Notes under the pieces: model-generated
What the model saw: only the letters and a program-made list of their open reading frames with translations
Databases searched by the model: none
What the model was told of the DNA's origin: nothing
In this document: positions 26,882 to 35,793 of the stretch, piece by piece
Layout of the letters: every line of letters starts with the position of its first letter
Numbering within the stretch: position 1 is the first letter of the stretch
Made by a program: the position numbers and the translations under genes
DNA from: CAUTXO01 sp963542625
GTDB lineage: Bacteria; Campylobacterota; Campylobacteria; Campylobacterales; SZUA-545
Direction: 5' to 3'
NCBI GenBank assembly: GCA_963542625.1
Contig: CAUTXO010000007.1
Coordinates: forward strand, 1-54,406
DNA: 54,406 nt

Positions 26882-27283
26882 TTGACGGGCACATTGGCGA
26901 TTATTTTTGCCGCTTTGGCAATTGGCTTGCTGTATTTTAAGGTCATCGCGCCCTTTTCGCGGCGTATGCTAGAAAAGCAAAAGCCAGACGATGAGCTCGA
27001 CGGCGGGCTCATTAGCTTTGATGAAGACGAGATTGAACCGGTGGAGGATAAAACAAAGGAGCTAAAAAGGCGGCTTGAGCGCCAGCTAGATCTTGGCGCG
27101 GCAAGCGACGAAGAAAAAATTCGTTACGATATACTTTTAGGCAGATTAAAAGAAATGGTGCAAGATAGCCCGCAAGAAACCGGCACGCTCATAGATAGGC
27201 TTGCTGGTAGCGCCATAGGCAAGGGCGCGGGCGCAAACCATAGCGCAAAGCCGCAAAAAACGGAGCAAAAACACAAAAAATGA
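26882..27283 (+). CDS. small single-TM protein of unknown function
   Basis: A 133-residue protein: N-terminal TM helix (~4-22), an acidic stretch (DDELDGG, DEDEIEPVED), then an amphipathic basic helix region (KELKRRLERQLDLG) and a Lys-rich tail. Start is probably TTG 26882, with AAGGGGGG 11 nt upstream. It ends in a four-base ATGA overlap with the porin gene. The shape resembles membrane scaffold or regulatory subunits, but I assign no function. Confidence 0.6.
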   Translation: MTGTLAIIFAALAIGLLYFKVIAPFSRRMLEKQKPDDELDGGLISFDEDEIEPVEDKTKELKRRLERQLDLGAASDEEKIRYDILLGRLKEMVQDSPQETGTLIDRLAGSAIGKGAGANHSAKPQKTEQKHKK

Positions 27284-28539
27284 AGATCTTTATAGCCGTC
27301 CTTTTCACGCCGCTTGCACTTTTTGCGCTCTCTTTTTTAACGCCAAGCATTGACGCAAAAGTTAGCGCCGAGTTTGGAAAAAACCTGCAAGATGAAAGAA
27401 CAAAAAACATCGGCGCAAGCGTTGAGCCCTGCCTTGGCGGGGATCTGTGGCGCCTAAACTACAAAACTTGCGTGTTAGCAAATATGCCCCTTAGCGTGCG
27501 GCCTAAAAATGCGGATTTTAGAACCTACGCCATAGGCGATGACGGCGCGCCAAAGGCTACGGCTGGGCTATCTAAGGCAAGCCTTGGGTTTGATACGCAA
27601 AGCCTTTCTATCAAGACGTATCATCACGAAATCAACTCGCCGCTGCTTTCAACAAACAGCAAGGATCTTATGCCAAGCCTAGTTGAGGGCGTTACACTCA
27701 AGTTAAAGTCAAAAAGAAGCGAGCTTGTGCTTGGCGGGTATTCTAGGATTAGCGGCAAAGGCTCTAGCCTAAAGGATCGCGCGCGGTTTGAGACGATAAC
27801 CGATAGCCTTGAAAACCGGCAAAACACGACGGATAATTATCTAGTGATGGCGGGGCTAAACCTAGAAGATAAGGAAATGCGGCTTGGATCTTCTGTGTAT
27901 TACTACCAAATGCTGCCGCATTATTTCATTAGCCAAGACGGGCTAGAGACAAAGGGCTCGCAAAAATACCTTTACGGCGACGTGCATTGGGGGTTAAAGC
28001 TAGCCAAGCACTCAAAAACGATGATAAACAACCGCCTAACGACGCAAAATAACTACAATTTTTGGGTTTTTTCTATGCAATATATGCGGCTTTCTGGCGC
28101 GTTTGATGAGCAAACAAACATCTTTGGCGCAAGGGTTATTTACAAATACAGCGCCCTGCCAATTATGTATGCGCTGGCGCTAAACACGGCGGATTTTAAG
28201 GGCGCGGGCGTGAAATACCCCTTTGGCGAAGCAAACGAATACACGCAAACAAACGATTTTTACCTAAATTCGCTTAATAAGCCGGACTATTCGCTTAAAG
28301 TCCAAACAAAATTTTACGTCAAAAAAACAGTGCTTGATTTGTATCTGGCGTATTTTAACGGCAAAGAAAGCAAGGAAGCGCAAGATCTAAACAAGGCGCT
28401 AATTTACGGCGCGGGGCTAAGCTTTAAGGCGGGGCAAAACTTTTGGCTAGATCTCTACGCGCAAAGGCAGGATTTTACGCTTGGCTCAAAAAGCGCCGGC
28501 GGGCTTGCCACGGCGTTTAAGATAGGTTTGGCGTATTGA
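27280..28539 (+). CDS. outer-membrane porin-like beta-barrel protein
   Basis: A 419-residue exported protein: signal peptide 1-~17 (LFTPLALFALS), then alternating beta-strands to a C-terminal aromatic (KIGLAY, last residue Tyr), the sorting signal of outer-membrane barrels. Length and composition fit the OprD-like porins common in Campylobacterota, but exact family and substrate are inferred. Its start overlaps the preceding stop (ATGA). Confidence 0.7.
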   Translation: MKIFIAVLFTPLALFALSFLTPSIDAKVSAEFGKNLQDERTKNIGASVEPCLGGDLWRLNYKTCVLANMPLSVRPKNADFRTYAIGDDGAPKATAGLSKASLGFDTQSLSIKTYHHEINSPLLSTNSKDLMPSLVEGVTLKLKSKRSELVLGGYSRISGKGSSLKDRARFETITDSLENRQNTTDNYLVMAGLNLEDKEMRLGSSVYYYQMLPHYFISQDGLETKGSQKYLYGDVHWGLKLAKHSKTMINNRLTTQNNYNFWVFSMQYMRLSGAFDEQTNIFGARVIYKYSALPIMYALALNTADFKGAGVKYPFGEANEYTQTNDFYLNSLNKPDYSLKVQTKFYVKKTVLDLYLAYFNGKESKEAQDLNKALIYGAGLSFKAGQNFWLDLYAQRQDFTLGSKSAGGLATAFKIGLAY

Positions 28540-28562
28540 GAAATTAAACAAAGGGATAGAAA

Positions 28563-29969
28563 ATGAAAAAGATCTTTGCGGTGTTTGTTTTGGTGGCGGT
28601 TGCGCCCGTTTTGTTTGCAACGAGCGAATATGAAGAATGGATAAACATTCAAAACAAAGATTTCAACAAAGCGCAAGAAAAACAGGACAAGGAATTTTTA
28701 GAAAAGCTAAAAAACGATTGGAAAGAATTTGAAGCAAGCAAGGGCCTAACGCCGCTAGGTGCGCCAAAGCCAGCTAGCTTGCCAACGGCACCCGCTGTAG
28801 ATCTTGCCGCGCCTAAAAGCACGCCTGCTAAGCTAAAAAAACTCCCGCCGCAAAAGCGCCCGCTTGCTAGCTTGCAAGCCCCAGCAGACGACGCTTTGGA
28901 AGTGAGTTTTTACAAAACCGCGCTTGGATTTACGCCAGACTTAGAGCCAGAATTTGAGCTCCACGCGATAAATAAAGACGAGATTGCCAGATTTTGGCGC
29001 ACAGCGAGTGAAACGGATTACGAAACCGCTAAAAAAGAGCTTTTGTTCTACAAGGACAAGCTGAATTTAAATGATTACGGCTTATTGGCGCTCACGCAAA
29101 ATTTTAGCAACGCAGCGTTTGAAAACAAAAACACCGCCAAGCTTTACGCGTGGTTTTTGATGAATAAAATGTCTTATGACGTGCGCGTTGGCTTTACAGG
29201 CGCTCAAGTTTTTTTGCTAGCGCCGGCAAATGACAATGTGTTTCAAAAGCCATACTTCACGCTCGGTGGCAAAAAATACTTTGCGCTAGACGCGCCCGCG
29301 CAAGATCTAAAGAGTTTGACGATTTACGGCGCGCCTTATGCAAAGGACGCTAAGCCTTTAGATCTTGGCGTGAATAAAAACATCTTGCTAGCCAAAGACG
29401 GCGCGCAAAAGGCGCTTGAATGGACGTATTTGCAAAAAAAATACACGCTGAAAATCCCCTACAACAAAAACTTGATTGACTTTTACAAAGACTACCCGCA
29501 AGTTGATTACGCCGTTTATTTTGCGGCGAGCCATTCGCAAGAATTCAAGCGCGCGCTGCTTGGCGCTTTGAGCGCGGATCTAAAGGGCAAGAGCGAATAT
29601 GAAGCCGTGAATTTTTTGCTAGCCTTTGTGCAAAACGCCTTTGCCTACAAAACCGACGACGAGCAATTCGGGCGCGAGAAAGTGATGTTTGCCGAAGAAA
29701 CGGTGTTTTACCCCTTTAGCGATTGCGAAGATAGAAGCATTTTGTTTGCGTTTTTGGTTAGAGAGCTTTTGGGGCTTAAGGTCGTTGGCTTAAAATACGA
29801 AGATCACCTAAGCACGGCGGTGGCTTTTTCTAGCAAAATTAAAGGCGATGAAATAAGGCACGGCAAGCTAGCTTACACCATTTGCGACCCAACCTACATA
29901 GGCGCAAAGGCCGGGCAAGCAATGCCAAAATACAAGAGCGCCACCTTTGAAGTGATAGAAATAAAATGA
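28563..29969 (+). CDS. exported transglutaminase-like cysteine protease-fold protein
   Basis: A 468-residue periplasmic protein with a signal peptide (1-~19), a charged/proline linker (~60-110) and a C-terminal transglutaminase-like domain with the catalytic triad C388 (PFSDCEDRS), H415 (YEDHLSTAVAF) and D442 (ICDPTYIG). It may act as an amidase or peptidase. GGGATAG lies upstream of ATG 28563. Its stop overlaps the RND start by four bases, so the pair is translationally coupled, implying a joint role. Confidence 0.82.
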   Translation: MKKIFAVFVLVAVAPVLFATSEYEEWINIQNKDFNKAQEKQDKEFLEKLKNDWKEFEASKGLTPLGAPKPASLPTAPAVDLAAPKSTPAKLKKLPPQKRPLASLQAPADDALEVSFYKTALGFTPDLEPEFELHAINKDEIARFWRTASETDYETAKKELLFYKDKLNLNDYGLLALTQNFSNAAFENKNTAKLYAWFLMNKMSYDVRVGFTGAQVFLLAPANDNVFQKPYFTLGGKKYFALDAPAQDLKSLTIYGAPYAKDAKPLDLGVNKNILLAKDGAQKALEWTYLQKKYTLKIPYNKNLIDFYKDYPQVDYAVYFAASHSQEFKRALLGALSADLKGKSEYEAVNFLLAFVQNAFAYKTDDEQFGREKVMFAEETVFYPFSDCEDRSILFAFLVRELLGLKVVGLKYEDHLSTAVAFSSKIKGDEIRHGKLAYTICDPTYIGAKAGQAMPKYKSATFEVIEIK

Positions 29970-32900
29970 TTTTAGTTAGAAGGCTTGTGGATTTTTTCTT
30001 AAAATACGAGTCTTTTAACCACCTGCTTTTTGTGGTGCTGCTTTATTTGGCGTATGAAGCCTACCAAAGCATTCCAAAAGAGATGTTCCCGCCGGCGCAA
30101 CCAAACACCATCGCAATTTCTGGCGCCTACAAAGAAGCGGGCAACAAGGCGCTAAATGATATAGTCGTCACGGATTATGAAAGCATTTTGCTGCAAGATC
30201 CAAGGCTTGAAAACGTTGAAGCTTCCATTTCAAACGGCAGGTATAAAATCAGCGCGGATATTGTAAGCGGCGATAAAAACCTGATTTTAAACGACGTCAA
30301 AAATAAAATCGCCGCGATGGACGCCAACTTGCCAAGCGATATGAAAGCGCCGTCTGTTGAAGTGCCGCAAAGGCTTTTCCCGCTGATGTTTATCTCCGTT
30401 TATGGCAGCGGGGATAAGGTGCAAGCGGCAAAGGCGCTAGCCGATGAGATACTAAAGATCCCGCACATTCACACAGCCGAGCTAATAGGCGGCTACGACG
30501 AAACGCTAAAAATCGTCATAAACGAGGACAAACTCCGCGCGCTTGGCATAAATGAAAGCGAGTTTTTCAAGGCCACCGGGCGCGCGCTTAGCAACTTTCC
30601 AATAGGCAAGATCCAAACCAAAGACGGCGTTTATTTCATTCAAACAAAAACGGACAACCTAACGCAAAAAGACATCTTGCGCCTTAGGATCTTTGCAATC
30701 GGCAAGGCGATAAACCTTGGCGATGCGGCGCAGATCGTGCGGGGATATGAAAAAAACTCGCTTTCAACCAGGCTAAACGGCGAAGAAGCGCTTAGTATTG
30801 TTGTGAAAAAGGGCGAGAGCGGCGACGCCATAAAGCTAGCTAGGCAAATAAAAAATCTCATAAAACAGCGCGAGCAAAACCTTAGCGGGGGCAAGATCTT
30901 GGGGGTTAGATCTAACGGGGGCGCAGACGCGGGAGAGAGCAAGATCTTGAACGAAAATGCAGGCAGGATCTTAAGCGCAAGATCTAACGCAACCGCAACC
31001 GAGAACGCGAACAAGATCTTAAGCGCTAGATCTAACGCAAGCACCGAAGCTAGCGCAAACGCGGGCGTGGGAGAGAGCAAGATCTTGGGTGCTGGATCTA
31101 GCGCGAGCACCGAAGCGGGCGCAGACGCAAGCACAAACACTGACAGGATCTTGGGCGATAGATCTAGCGCAAACACGGGCGTGAGAGAGAACAAGATCTT
31201 GGGTGCTAAATCTAGCGCAGACGCTGGCGGGAGCTCAAACACTGGATCCATTGCTAGTGCTGGATCTAACGCAGGCGCGGACGAGAGCAAGATCTTAAGC
31301 ACTGGATCTAACGGTGGCGCCGGCGGGGGCGCAACCACAAACGTGAGATTTGAAGTAACTTCGGATTCTTCGTTTTGGATAAAAGAACGCCTAAACACCA
31401 TCAGCTCAAACATAGCCTTCGGGCTTATTTTGCTATTTTTTGTCATCTGGTATTTCGTCTCCTTTAAAATCGCGCTTGTCGTGATAATCGGCATTCCGGT
31501 TAGCTTTGCCTTTGGCGCAATCTTTGTGAGCGCCGCCGGCGAGAGCATCAACATTTTTTCAATGATAGGCGTGCTTTTAAGTCTTGGCTTGCTCGTTGAT
31601 GAAGCGATCGTTGTGAGCGAGAATATCCACCGCCACAAACTGCTAGGCAAGCCCCTTTACCAAGCCGCGCTAGATGGCACGGCTGAAGTTATGCCGATAG
31701 TTTTTGTAGCTATGCTAACAACCGTCGTTGCGTTTTTGCCGCTTATTGGGCTTGATGGATCCGTGGGCGCCTTTGTCAAGGTCATTCCTATCGTGGTAAT
31801 TGCGCTAGTGGCTGGCTCGTTTATTGAAAGTTTTGTGTTTTTGCCCTCGCATTACCACCTGCTAAATAGGGGCGCGCGCACGTCCATCTGGCAAAAAAGC
31901 GAGCAAAAAAAGGAGCGCATTTGGCTAGCGCTTAGCCTGCATTACAAAAAACTGCTTGCCTTGCTAACGCGCCACGCAAAAAAATTCATCGCGCTTTTTG
32001 CCGCGAGCTTTGCGGCTCTAACCTTTGCTAGCTTTGGGCTCCTAAACTTCCAGCTTTTTAGCGAGTTTGACGCGATGAGTATAAATATCTCCGCCAAAAC
32101 GCGCCTGCAAAACATAGATTTCACAACAGCTGGGGCAGCAAAGCTAGAAGATCTGCTAGCAAAGATCTTGCCATCAAGCGAGTATTCGTCAATCCAAACA
32201 ACAATCGGTATGAATACAAGCAACCGCCGCCAGCACGAAAGCGGATACGATCTTTTCACAATCACCATCAACCTAAAGCAAAAAACGCCCGAAGATTTTT
32301 TTAACAAATACATCAACTATCTTTTCTTGGTGTTTAACGACGCCGCCGATAAACCAGAGCGCAAAAAATACGCCAAAGCCCTAAAGCAAGACATATTAAG
32401 CGCGTTAAGCGGGGCTAGCGCGGCGGGAGATCTGCTTGAATTAAACATCGAGATCCCGCAAACAGGCGCCACAAAAAGTGACTTTTTCATCTCCTTTTAC
32501 GGCGAAAATATGGACGAAATAAGGCGCGCGCTGCTTGACCTTAGAAAAACGCTTGAAAAAATAGACGGCGTGGAAGCTATAAAAGACACAATGCTTCTAA
32601 ACAACACGCTTATTGAGCTTGAGCTAAATTCATACGCGCAGGATCTTGGGGTATCGCAAAGCCTACTCATAGACGCGCTAAGAACGCATTTAGTTGGCAA
32701 AAGTATCTACAAAATGCAGGGCAAAAGCACGGTGGATCTAAGTTATGAGAGCCTTTCTAAAGACGACTTGCAAGAAATGTTGCGGCTTGGCATCAAAACC
32801 CCAAGCGGGCAAACGGCAAGCCTAAAGGATCTTGTCATAGTCAAGAAAACCCTAGCGCCGGCGGCAATTAAAAAGCAAGATAAAAACATCATTTTCAGCC

Positions 32901-33517
32901 TTTACGCCGGGCTTGACAAAACAAAAATCACTTCAGGCGAGATTTACGCAAAAATAAGAGCGGATCTAGAGCGCATAAGGGCAAGCGGTGTGGGCGTCAT
33001 CATAAAAGGCGAGCAAGAAAAAAACAGCAAAATGATAAGTAGTGTTAAAAAAAGCCTTATCATATCCGCCCTGCTGATATTTTTGATCCTGACGCTTTTT
33101 TATAATTCTTTCGCGCTTTCGCTCATCACGATAAGCGTGCTGCCCTTTAGCATTCTTGGCGTGCTAGCCGGGCACATAATTATGGGGCTAAACCTGTCGC
33201 TGCCGTCTATGCTAGGGCTTGTGGGCCTAATGGGCGTCGTCGTCAATGACACGCTCATAATGCTAAGCTTCATCAAGCAAGCAAGTAGCACAAAAAACCT
33301 AATAGATCTTGCCGCCACAAGGCTTCGCCCGATTATTCTCACATCACTCACCACAATCGCCGGGCTTGCAAGCTTGATACTCTTTCCATTTGGAGAAAGC
33401 GCGCTAATGCAACCCCTAGCCGTGAGCCTTGGCTTTGGGCTTGCCTTTGCAACGGTCATTAACCTTTTTTACATTCCGGTTTTGTTTTGCAAGCTATCAA
33501 AATTCCCCGCGCCATAG
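29966..33517 (+). CDS. RND-family efflux/transport permease with in-frame repeat insert
   Basis: An inner-membrane HAE1/AcrB-type permease. TM1 ~17-36, porter domain to ~307, then TM2-TM6 (from ~475, e.g. IAFGLILLFFVIWYFVSF, GLLVDEAIVVSENIHRH), a second porter half and TM7-12 (ISALLIFLILTLFY to the end). The 1183-residue length is ~150 more than related proteins because residues ~308-459 are a Gly/Ala/Ser/Asn-rich insert made of AGATCT repeats, placed just before TM2. No membrane-fusion or outer-membrane channel gene is adjacent; the coupled partner is a transglutaminase-like protein. Substrate unknown. Confidence 0.85.
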   Translation: MILVRRLVDFFLKYESFNHLLFVVLLYLAYEAYQSIPKEMFPPAQPNTIAISGAYKEAGNKALNDIVVTDYESILLQDPRLENVEASISNGRYKISADIVSGDKNLILNDVKNKIAAMDANLPSDMKAPSVEVPQRLFPLMFISVYGSGDKVQAAKALADEILKIPHIHTAELIGGYDETLKIVINEDKLRALGINESEFFKATGRALSNFPIGKIQTKDGVYFIQTKTDNLTQKDILRLRIFAIGKAINLGDAAQIVRGYEKNSLSTRLNGEEALSIVVKKGESGDAIKLARQIKNLIKQREQNLSGGKILGVRSNGGADAGESKILNENAGRILSARSNATATENANKILSARSNASTEASANAGVGESKILGAGSSASTEAGADASTNTDRILGDRSSANTGVRENKILGAKSSADAGGSSNTGSIASAGSNAGADESKILSTGSNGGAGGGATTNVRFEVTSDSSFWIKERLNTISSNIAFGLILLFFVIWYFVSFKIALVVIIGIPVSFAFGAIFVSAAGESINIFSMIGVLLSLGLLVDEAIVVSENIHRHKLLGKPLYQAALDGTAEVMPIVFVAMLTTVVAFLPLIGLDGSVGAFVKVIPIVVIALVAGSFIESFVFLPSHYHLLNRGARTSIWQKSEQKKERIWLALSLHYKKLLALLTRHAKKFIALFAASFAALTFASFGLLNFQLFSEFDAMSINISAKTRLQNIDFTTAGAAKLEDLLAKILPSSEYSSIQTTIGMNTSNRRQHESGYDLFTITINLKQKTPEDFFNKYINYLFLVFNDAADKPERKKYAKALKQDILSALSGASAAGDLLELNIEIPQTGATKSDFFISFYGENMDEIRRALLDLRKTLEKIDGVEAIKDTMLLNNTLIELELNSYAQDLGVSQSLLIDALRTHLVGKSIYKMQGKSTVDLSYESLSKDDLQEMLRLGIKTPSGQTASLKDLVIVKKTLAPAAIKKQDKNIIFSLYAGLDKTKITSGEIYAKIRADLERIRASGVGVIIKGEQEKNSKMISSVKKSLIISALLIFLILTLFYNSFALSLITISVLPFSILGVLAGHIIMGLNLSLPSMLGLVGLMGVVVNDTLIMLSFIKQASSTKNLIDLAATRLRPIILTSLTTIAGLASLILFPFGESALMQPLAVSLGFGLAFATVINLFYIPVLFCKLSKFPAP
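30887..31342 (+). repeat. in-frame AGATCT tandem array inside RND permease gene
   Basis: About ten AGATCT and several GGATCT sites in ~455 bp. A typical unit is AAGATCTT-x6-TAGATCT, with the two AGATCT cores 14 bp apart, so the first is read Lys-Ile-Leu and the second Arg-Ser, giving a degenerate (K/R)IL(G/S)-x-(R/G)S-(S/N) peptide repeat of variable length. Reading frame is kept throughout. Confidence 0.92.
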
Positions 33518-33606
33518 CCAGCGCAAGATCTGTGCAAGATCCAAGCCAGCACTGGTGCAAGATCTATTAAAGATCCGCAAGATATTCCTAGCCGTGCGGG
33601 CTTGAG

Positions 33607-35022
33607 CTACTTCTGCGCGGATAGGATCTTATACTCTTCAAGCGCGTAATCGTCCGTCATAGCGCTGACGTAATCCACCACCATACGCACCCTGTAATAT
33701 CTCTCCATCAACGCGTAATCCTTGCCAGCTAGCGCCCGCGTGTCGCTCCTATACACGGCAATTTGCTTTTGAGAAATGCGGCTTAAAAGCCTTGCGGCGA
33801 TGAAATTATCTATGCGCCCGCCCTTTAAGATCCGCCTAAAATCCTTGCCGGAAATTTCCACAAGCGGCTTGTAAGCGTCAAGAATGCTGTTTAGGATCTT
33901 ATGCCCCCGTAGCTCTAACGTTTTAACTTCGCGGCTTTCGTAAATGTGCTTTTTGGATATCGCGCGCAAGATCCCAACCGCCTTATGCTGCGGCGTGCTT
34001 TTGTCAAACTCAAGGAGCGAGCTATTAAACGACCCTTCAAAAATCGCCTCGTGATTTTGCAAGTAAGTCTGCGCGGCAAGCCCCACCAGCTCCCGCACAA
34101 ACCGCGCCCTAAAAAGCGTAAAAAACATATTAAAACGGTGCGGGTCGCTCTTGCCTTTGACTTCTTTGGCGTAGATCTCGTCAATTAGCCCCAAAAGATA
34201 CACATCGCCCGCGCTAAGGCAAGCGGTTTTGACTAACTCATAAAATCTCTCAAGCGGCAAAATGCCCTTTTTGTGCGCGTCCTCTAAATCCGCGCTAAGG
34301 TAGGAAATATCATCGGCGGCTTCCATAATATACGCAAGCGCAAACCTATGCCCGCTAGCCGTGCCAAGCCGCTTTTGCATAAGCGCCACAAGATCTCTCT
34401 CGCTGTAATAAAACCCGGGCTTGCTTTGCAAATAATCAAGCCCCGCTGCTGGCTTTTCATACGCCCCGCGCGTGTATTTCAGCACCGCTAGGTTTTGAGA
34501 GAATGAAAGGTTTAGCCGCTGGAGCTTGGTAATTATCCTAAAGCCCTGAGCGTTGCCGTTGTAGGCTTCTATGTCTTGAATGATCTCGCCAGCGCGCGCT
34601 GATCCAGCGCCAAGATCTTCAAAAAGCCTATGCACGTTTTGCTTAAGCCAGCTGTTTATGGTGTCCTCGCCAAAATGCCCAAAGGGCGGGTTGCCTATGT
34701 CGTGCAAAAGGCTTGTCATCTCAGCCGTTGAAATAAAGGCGTTTTCAAGCCCCGCTAGCCCCACGGTGCGCGCCCCTTGAGCGCCTAATTTTTCTAGGAT
34801 TGTCTTTGCAATAAAGCGCGCCGTTTGCGCCACTTCTAGCGAATGCGTGAGCCGCGAGCGTATGGAAGCGTTAAGCTCTAGCGCAAAAACCTGCGTGCGC
34901 TTTTGCAGTCTTCTAAACGCCGCAGAAGAAAAGATCCTGCCGCGGTCGCTCTCGATGGAGTATTCAAGATCTTTGATAGGGTAAAGCTCTCTGTCTGTTG
35001 TTAATTTTTTTGCGTAATCCAT
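33607..35022 (-). CDS. dgt: deoxyguanosinetriphosphate triphosphohydrolase-like protein
   Basis: HD-domain dNTPase that splits dGTP to deoxyguanosine and triphosphate. The 471-residue protein has IFSSAAFRRLQKRTQVF, the metal His in RLTHSLEVAQ (~59), the HD pair in SLLHDIGNPPFGH (~113-118) and IMEAADDISYL. All HD ligands are present. AAGGA lies ~7 nt upstream of ATG 35022. Last gene of a minus-strand run that includes pcm and uppP, each separated by 60-70 bp. Confidence 0.92.
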   Translation of the reverse strand: MDYAKKLTTDRELYPIKDLEYSIESDRGRIFSSAAFRRLQKRTQVFALELNASIRSRLTHSLEVAQTARFIAKTILEKLGAQGARTVGLAGLENAFISTAEMTSLLHDIGNPPFGHFGEDTINSWLKQNVHRLFEDLGAGSARAGEIIQDIEAYNGNAQGFRIITKLQRLNLSFSQNLAVLKYTRGAYEKPAAGLDYLQSKPGFYYSERDLVALMQKRLGTASGHRFALAYIMEAADDISYLSADLEDAHKKGILPLERFYELVKTACLSAGDVYLLGLIDEIYAKEVKGKSDPHRFNMFFTLFRARFVRELVGLAAQTYLQNHEAIFEGSFNSSLLEFDKSTPQHKAVGILRAISKKHIYESREVKTLELRGHKILNSILDAYKPLVEISGKDFRRILKGGRIDNFIAARLLSRISQKQIAVYRSDTRALAGKDYALMERYYRVRMVVDYVSAMTDDYALEEYKILSAQK

Positions 35023-35084
35023 TTAAATCCTTGCAAACTGTGCGCACAAGCGCGCGGATCCGCTAGCGCCAAGATCTTTCGGCG

Positions 35085-35726
35085 CTAAGATCTTTGCACG
35101 CCATCTAAAACCGGCACAAAAAGGCATTCGTCCAGCGTCTCCTTTTGGATGCCCCCCGCGCGCTTGGTAAATCGCATAATGCGCTGAATGCCGCTAGTTT
35201 CCACCGGCGCTACTAAGATCCCGCCATCTTCTAATTGCTCTAAGATCTTATCAGGCTCGGCGCTAAGGCAGGCAGAAAACAAGATCCGCTCATACGGCGC
35301 GTAGGTTTTCCAACCCGCGTTGCCGTCGTCTAGCTTTGTGTTTATGTTGATGATTTTTGCGTTTTTGATATTCGCCCTAGCTTCTAAAAATAGCCGTTCT
35401 ATCCGCTCGACGCTAAAAACGCGCCGCACAAGATGGCTTAAAATCGCCGCTTGATAGCCGCTACCGGTCCCAATTTCTAGCACGCTGTCGCAACCCTCGC
35501 AAGAAAGCGCCATCGTCATTTTTGCAACCGTCACGGGCGAGCTTATCCATTGGTAGCTCTCAAGCAGCAGCGGGTCAAGGCGGTATGCCTTGCTTTGCAA
35601 GCGTGGCGGCAAAAATTGCTTTCTATCCACGCTACAAAAGCTATCAAAAACCGCCTTGCTTAGTGGCACTTCATCGGCAATTTGAGACGCCAAAACGCTA
35701 CTGTTTGTCAAAAATCCATCTAGCAC
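35085..35726 (-). CDS. pcm: protein-L-isoaspartate O-methyltransferase
   Basis: SAM-dependent repair methyltransferase acting on isoaspartyl residues of aged proteins. The family core is present: YQWISSPVTVAKM (~49-61), the SAM motif VLEIGTGSGYQAAIL, and ILVAPVETSG near the C-terminus. I chose GTG 35726 as start, giving 213 residues, because AAAGGA is 6 nt upstream; a GTG at 35747 would add seven residues without a ribosome site. Confidence 0.9.
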   Translation of the reverse strand: MLDGFLTNSSVLASQIADEVPLSKAVFDSFCSVDRKQFLPPRLQSKAYRLDPLLLESYQWISSPVTVAKMTMALSCEGCDSVLEIGTGSGYQAAILSHLVRRVFSVERIERLFLEARANIKNAKIININTKLDDGNAGWKTYAPYERILFSACLSAEPDKILEQLEDGGILVAPVETSGIQRIMRFTKRAGGIQKETLDECLFVPVLDGVQRS

Positions 35727-35793
35727 AGGTTGTCCTTTGCCCGCCACCGCTAAAAAATTTGCTTAATGTATCAAAAAGCAGCTAAAGGCGGCG

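Noticed and set aside
30640..31650. 336-codon frame antisense to the RND gene
   Set aside because: Its length comes from the stop-poor AGATCT array read on the other strand; the RND frame is clearly the real one.
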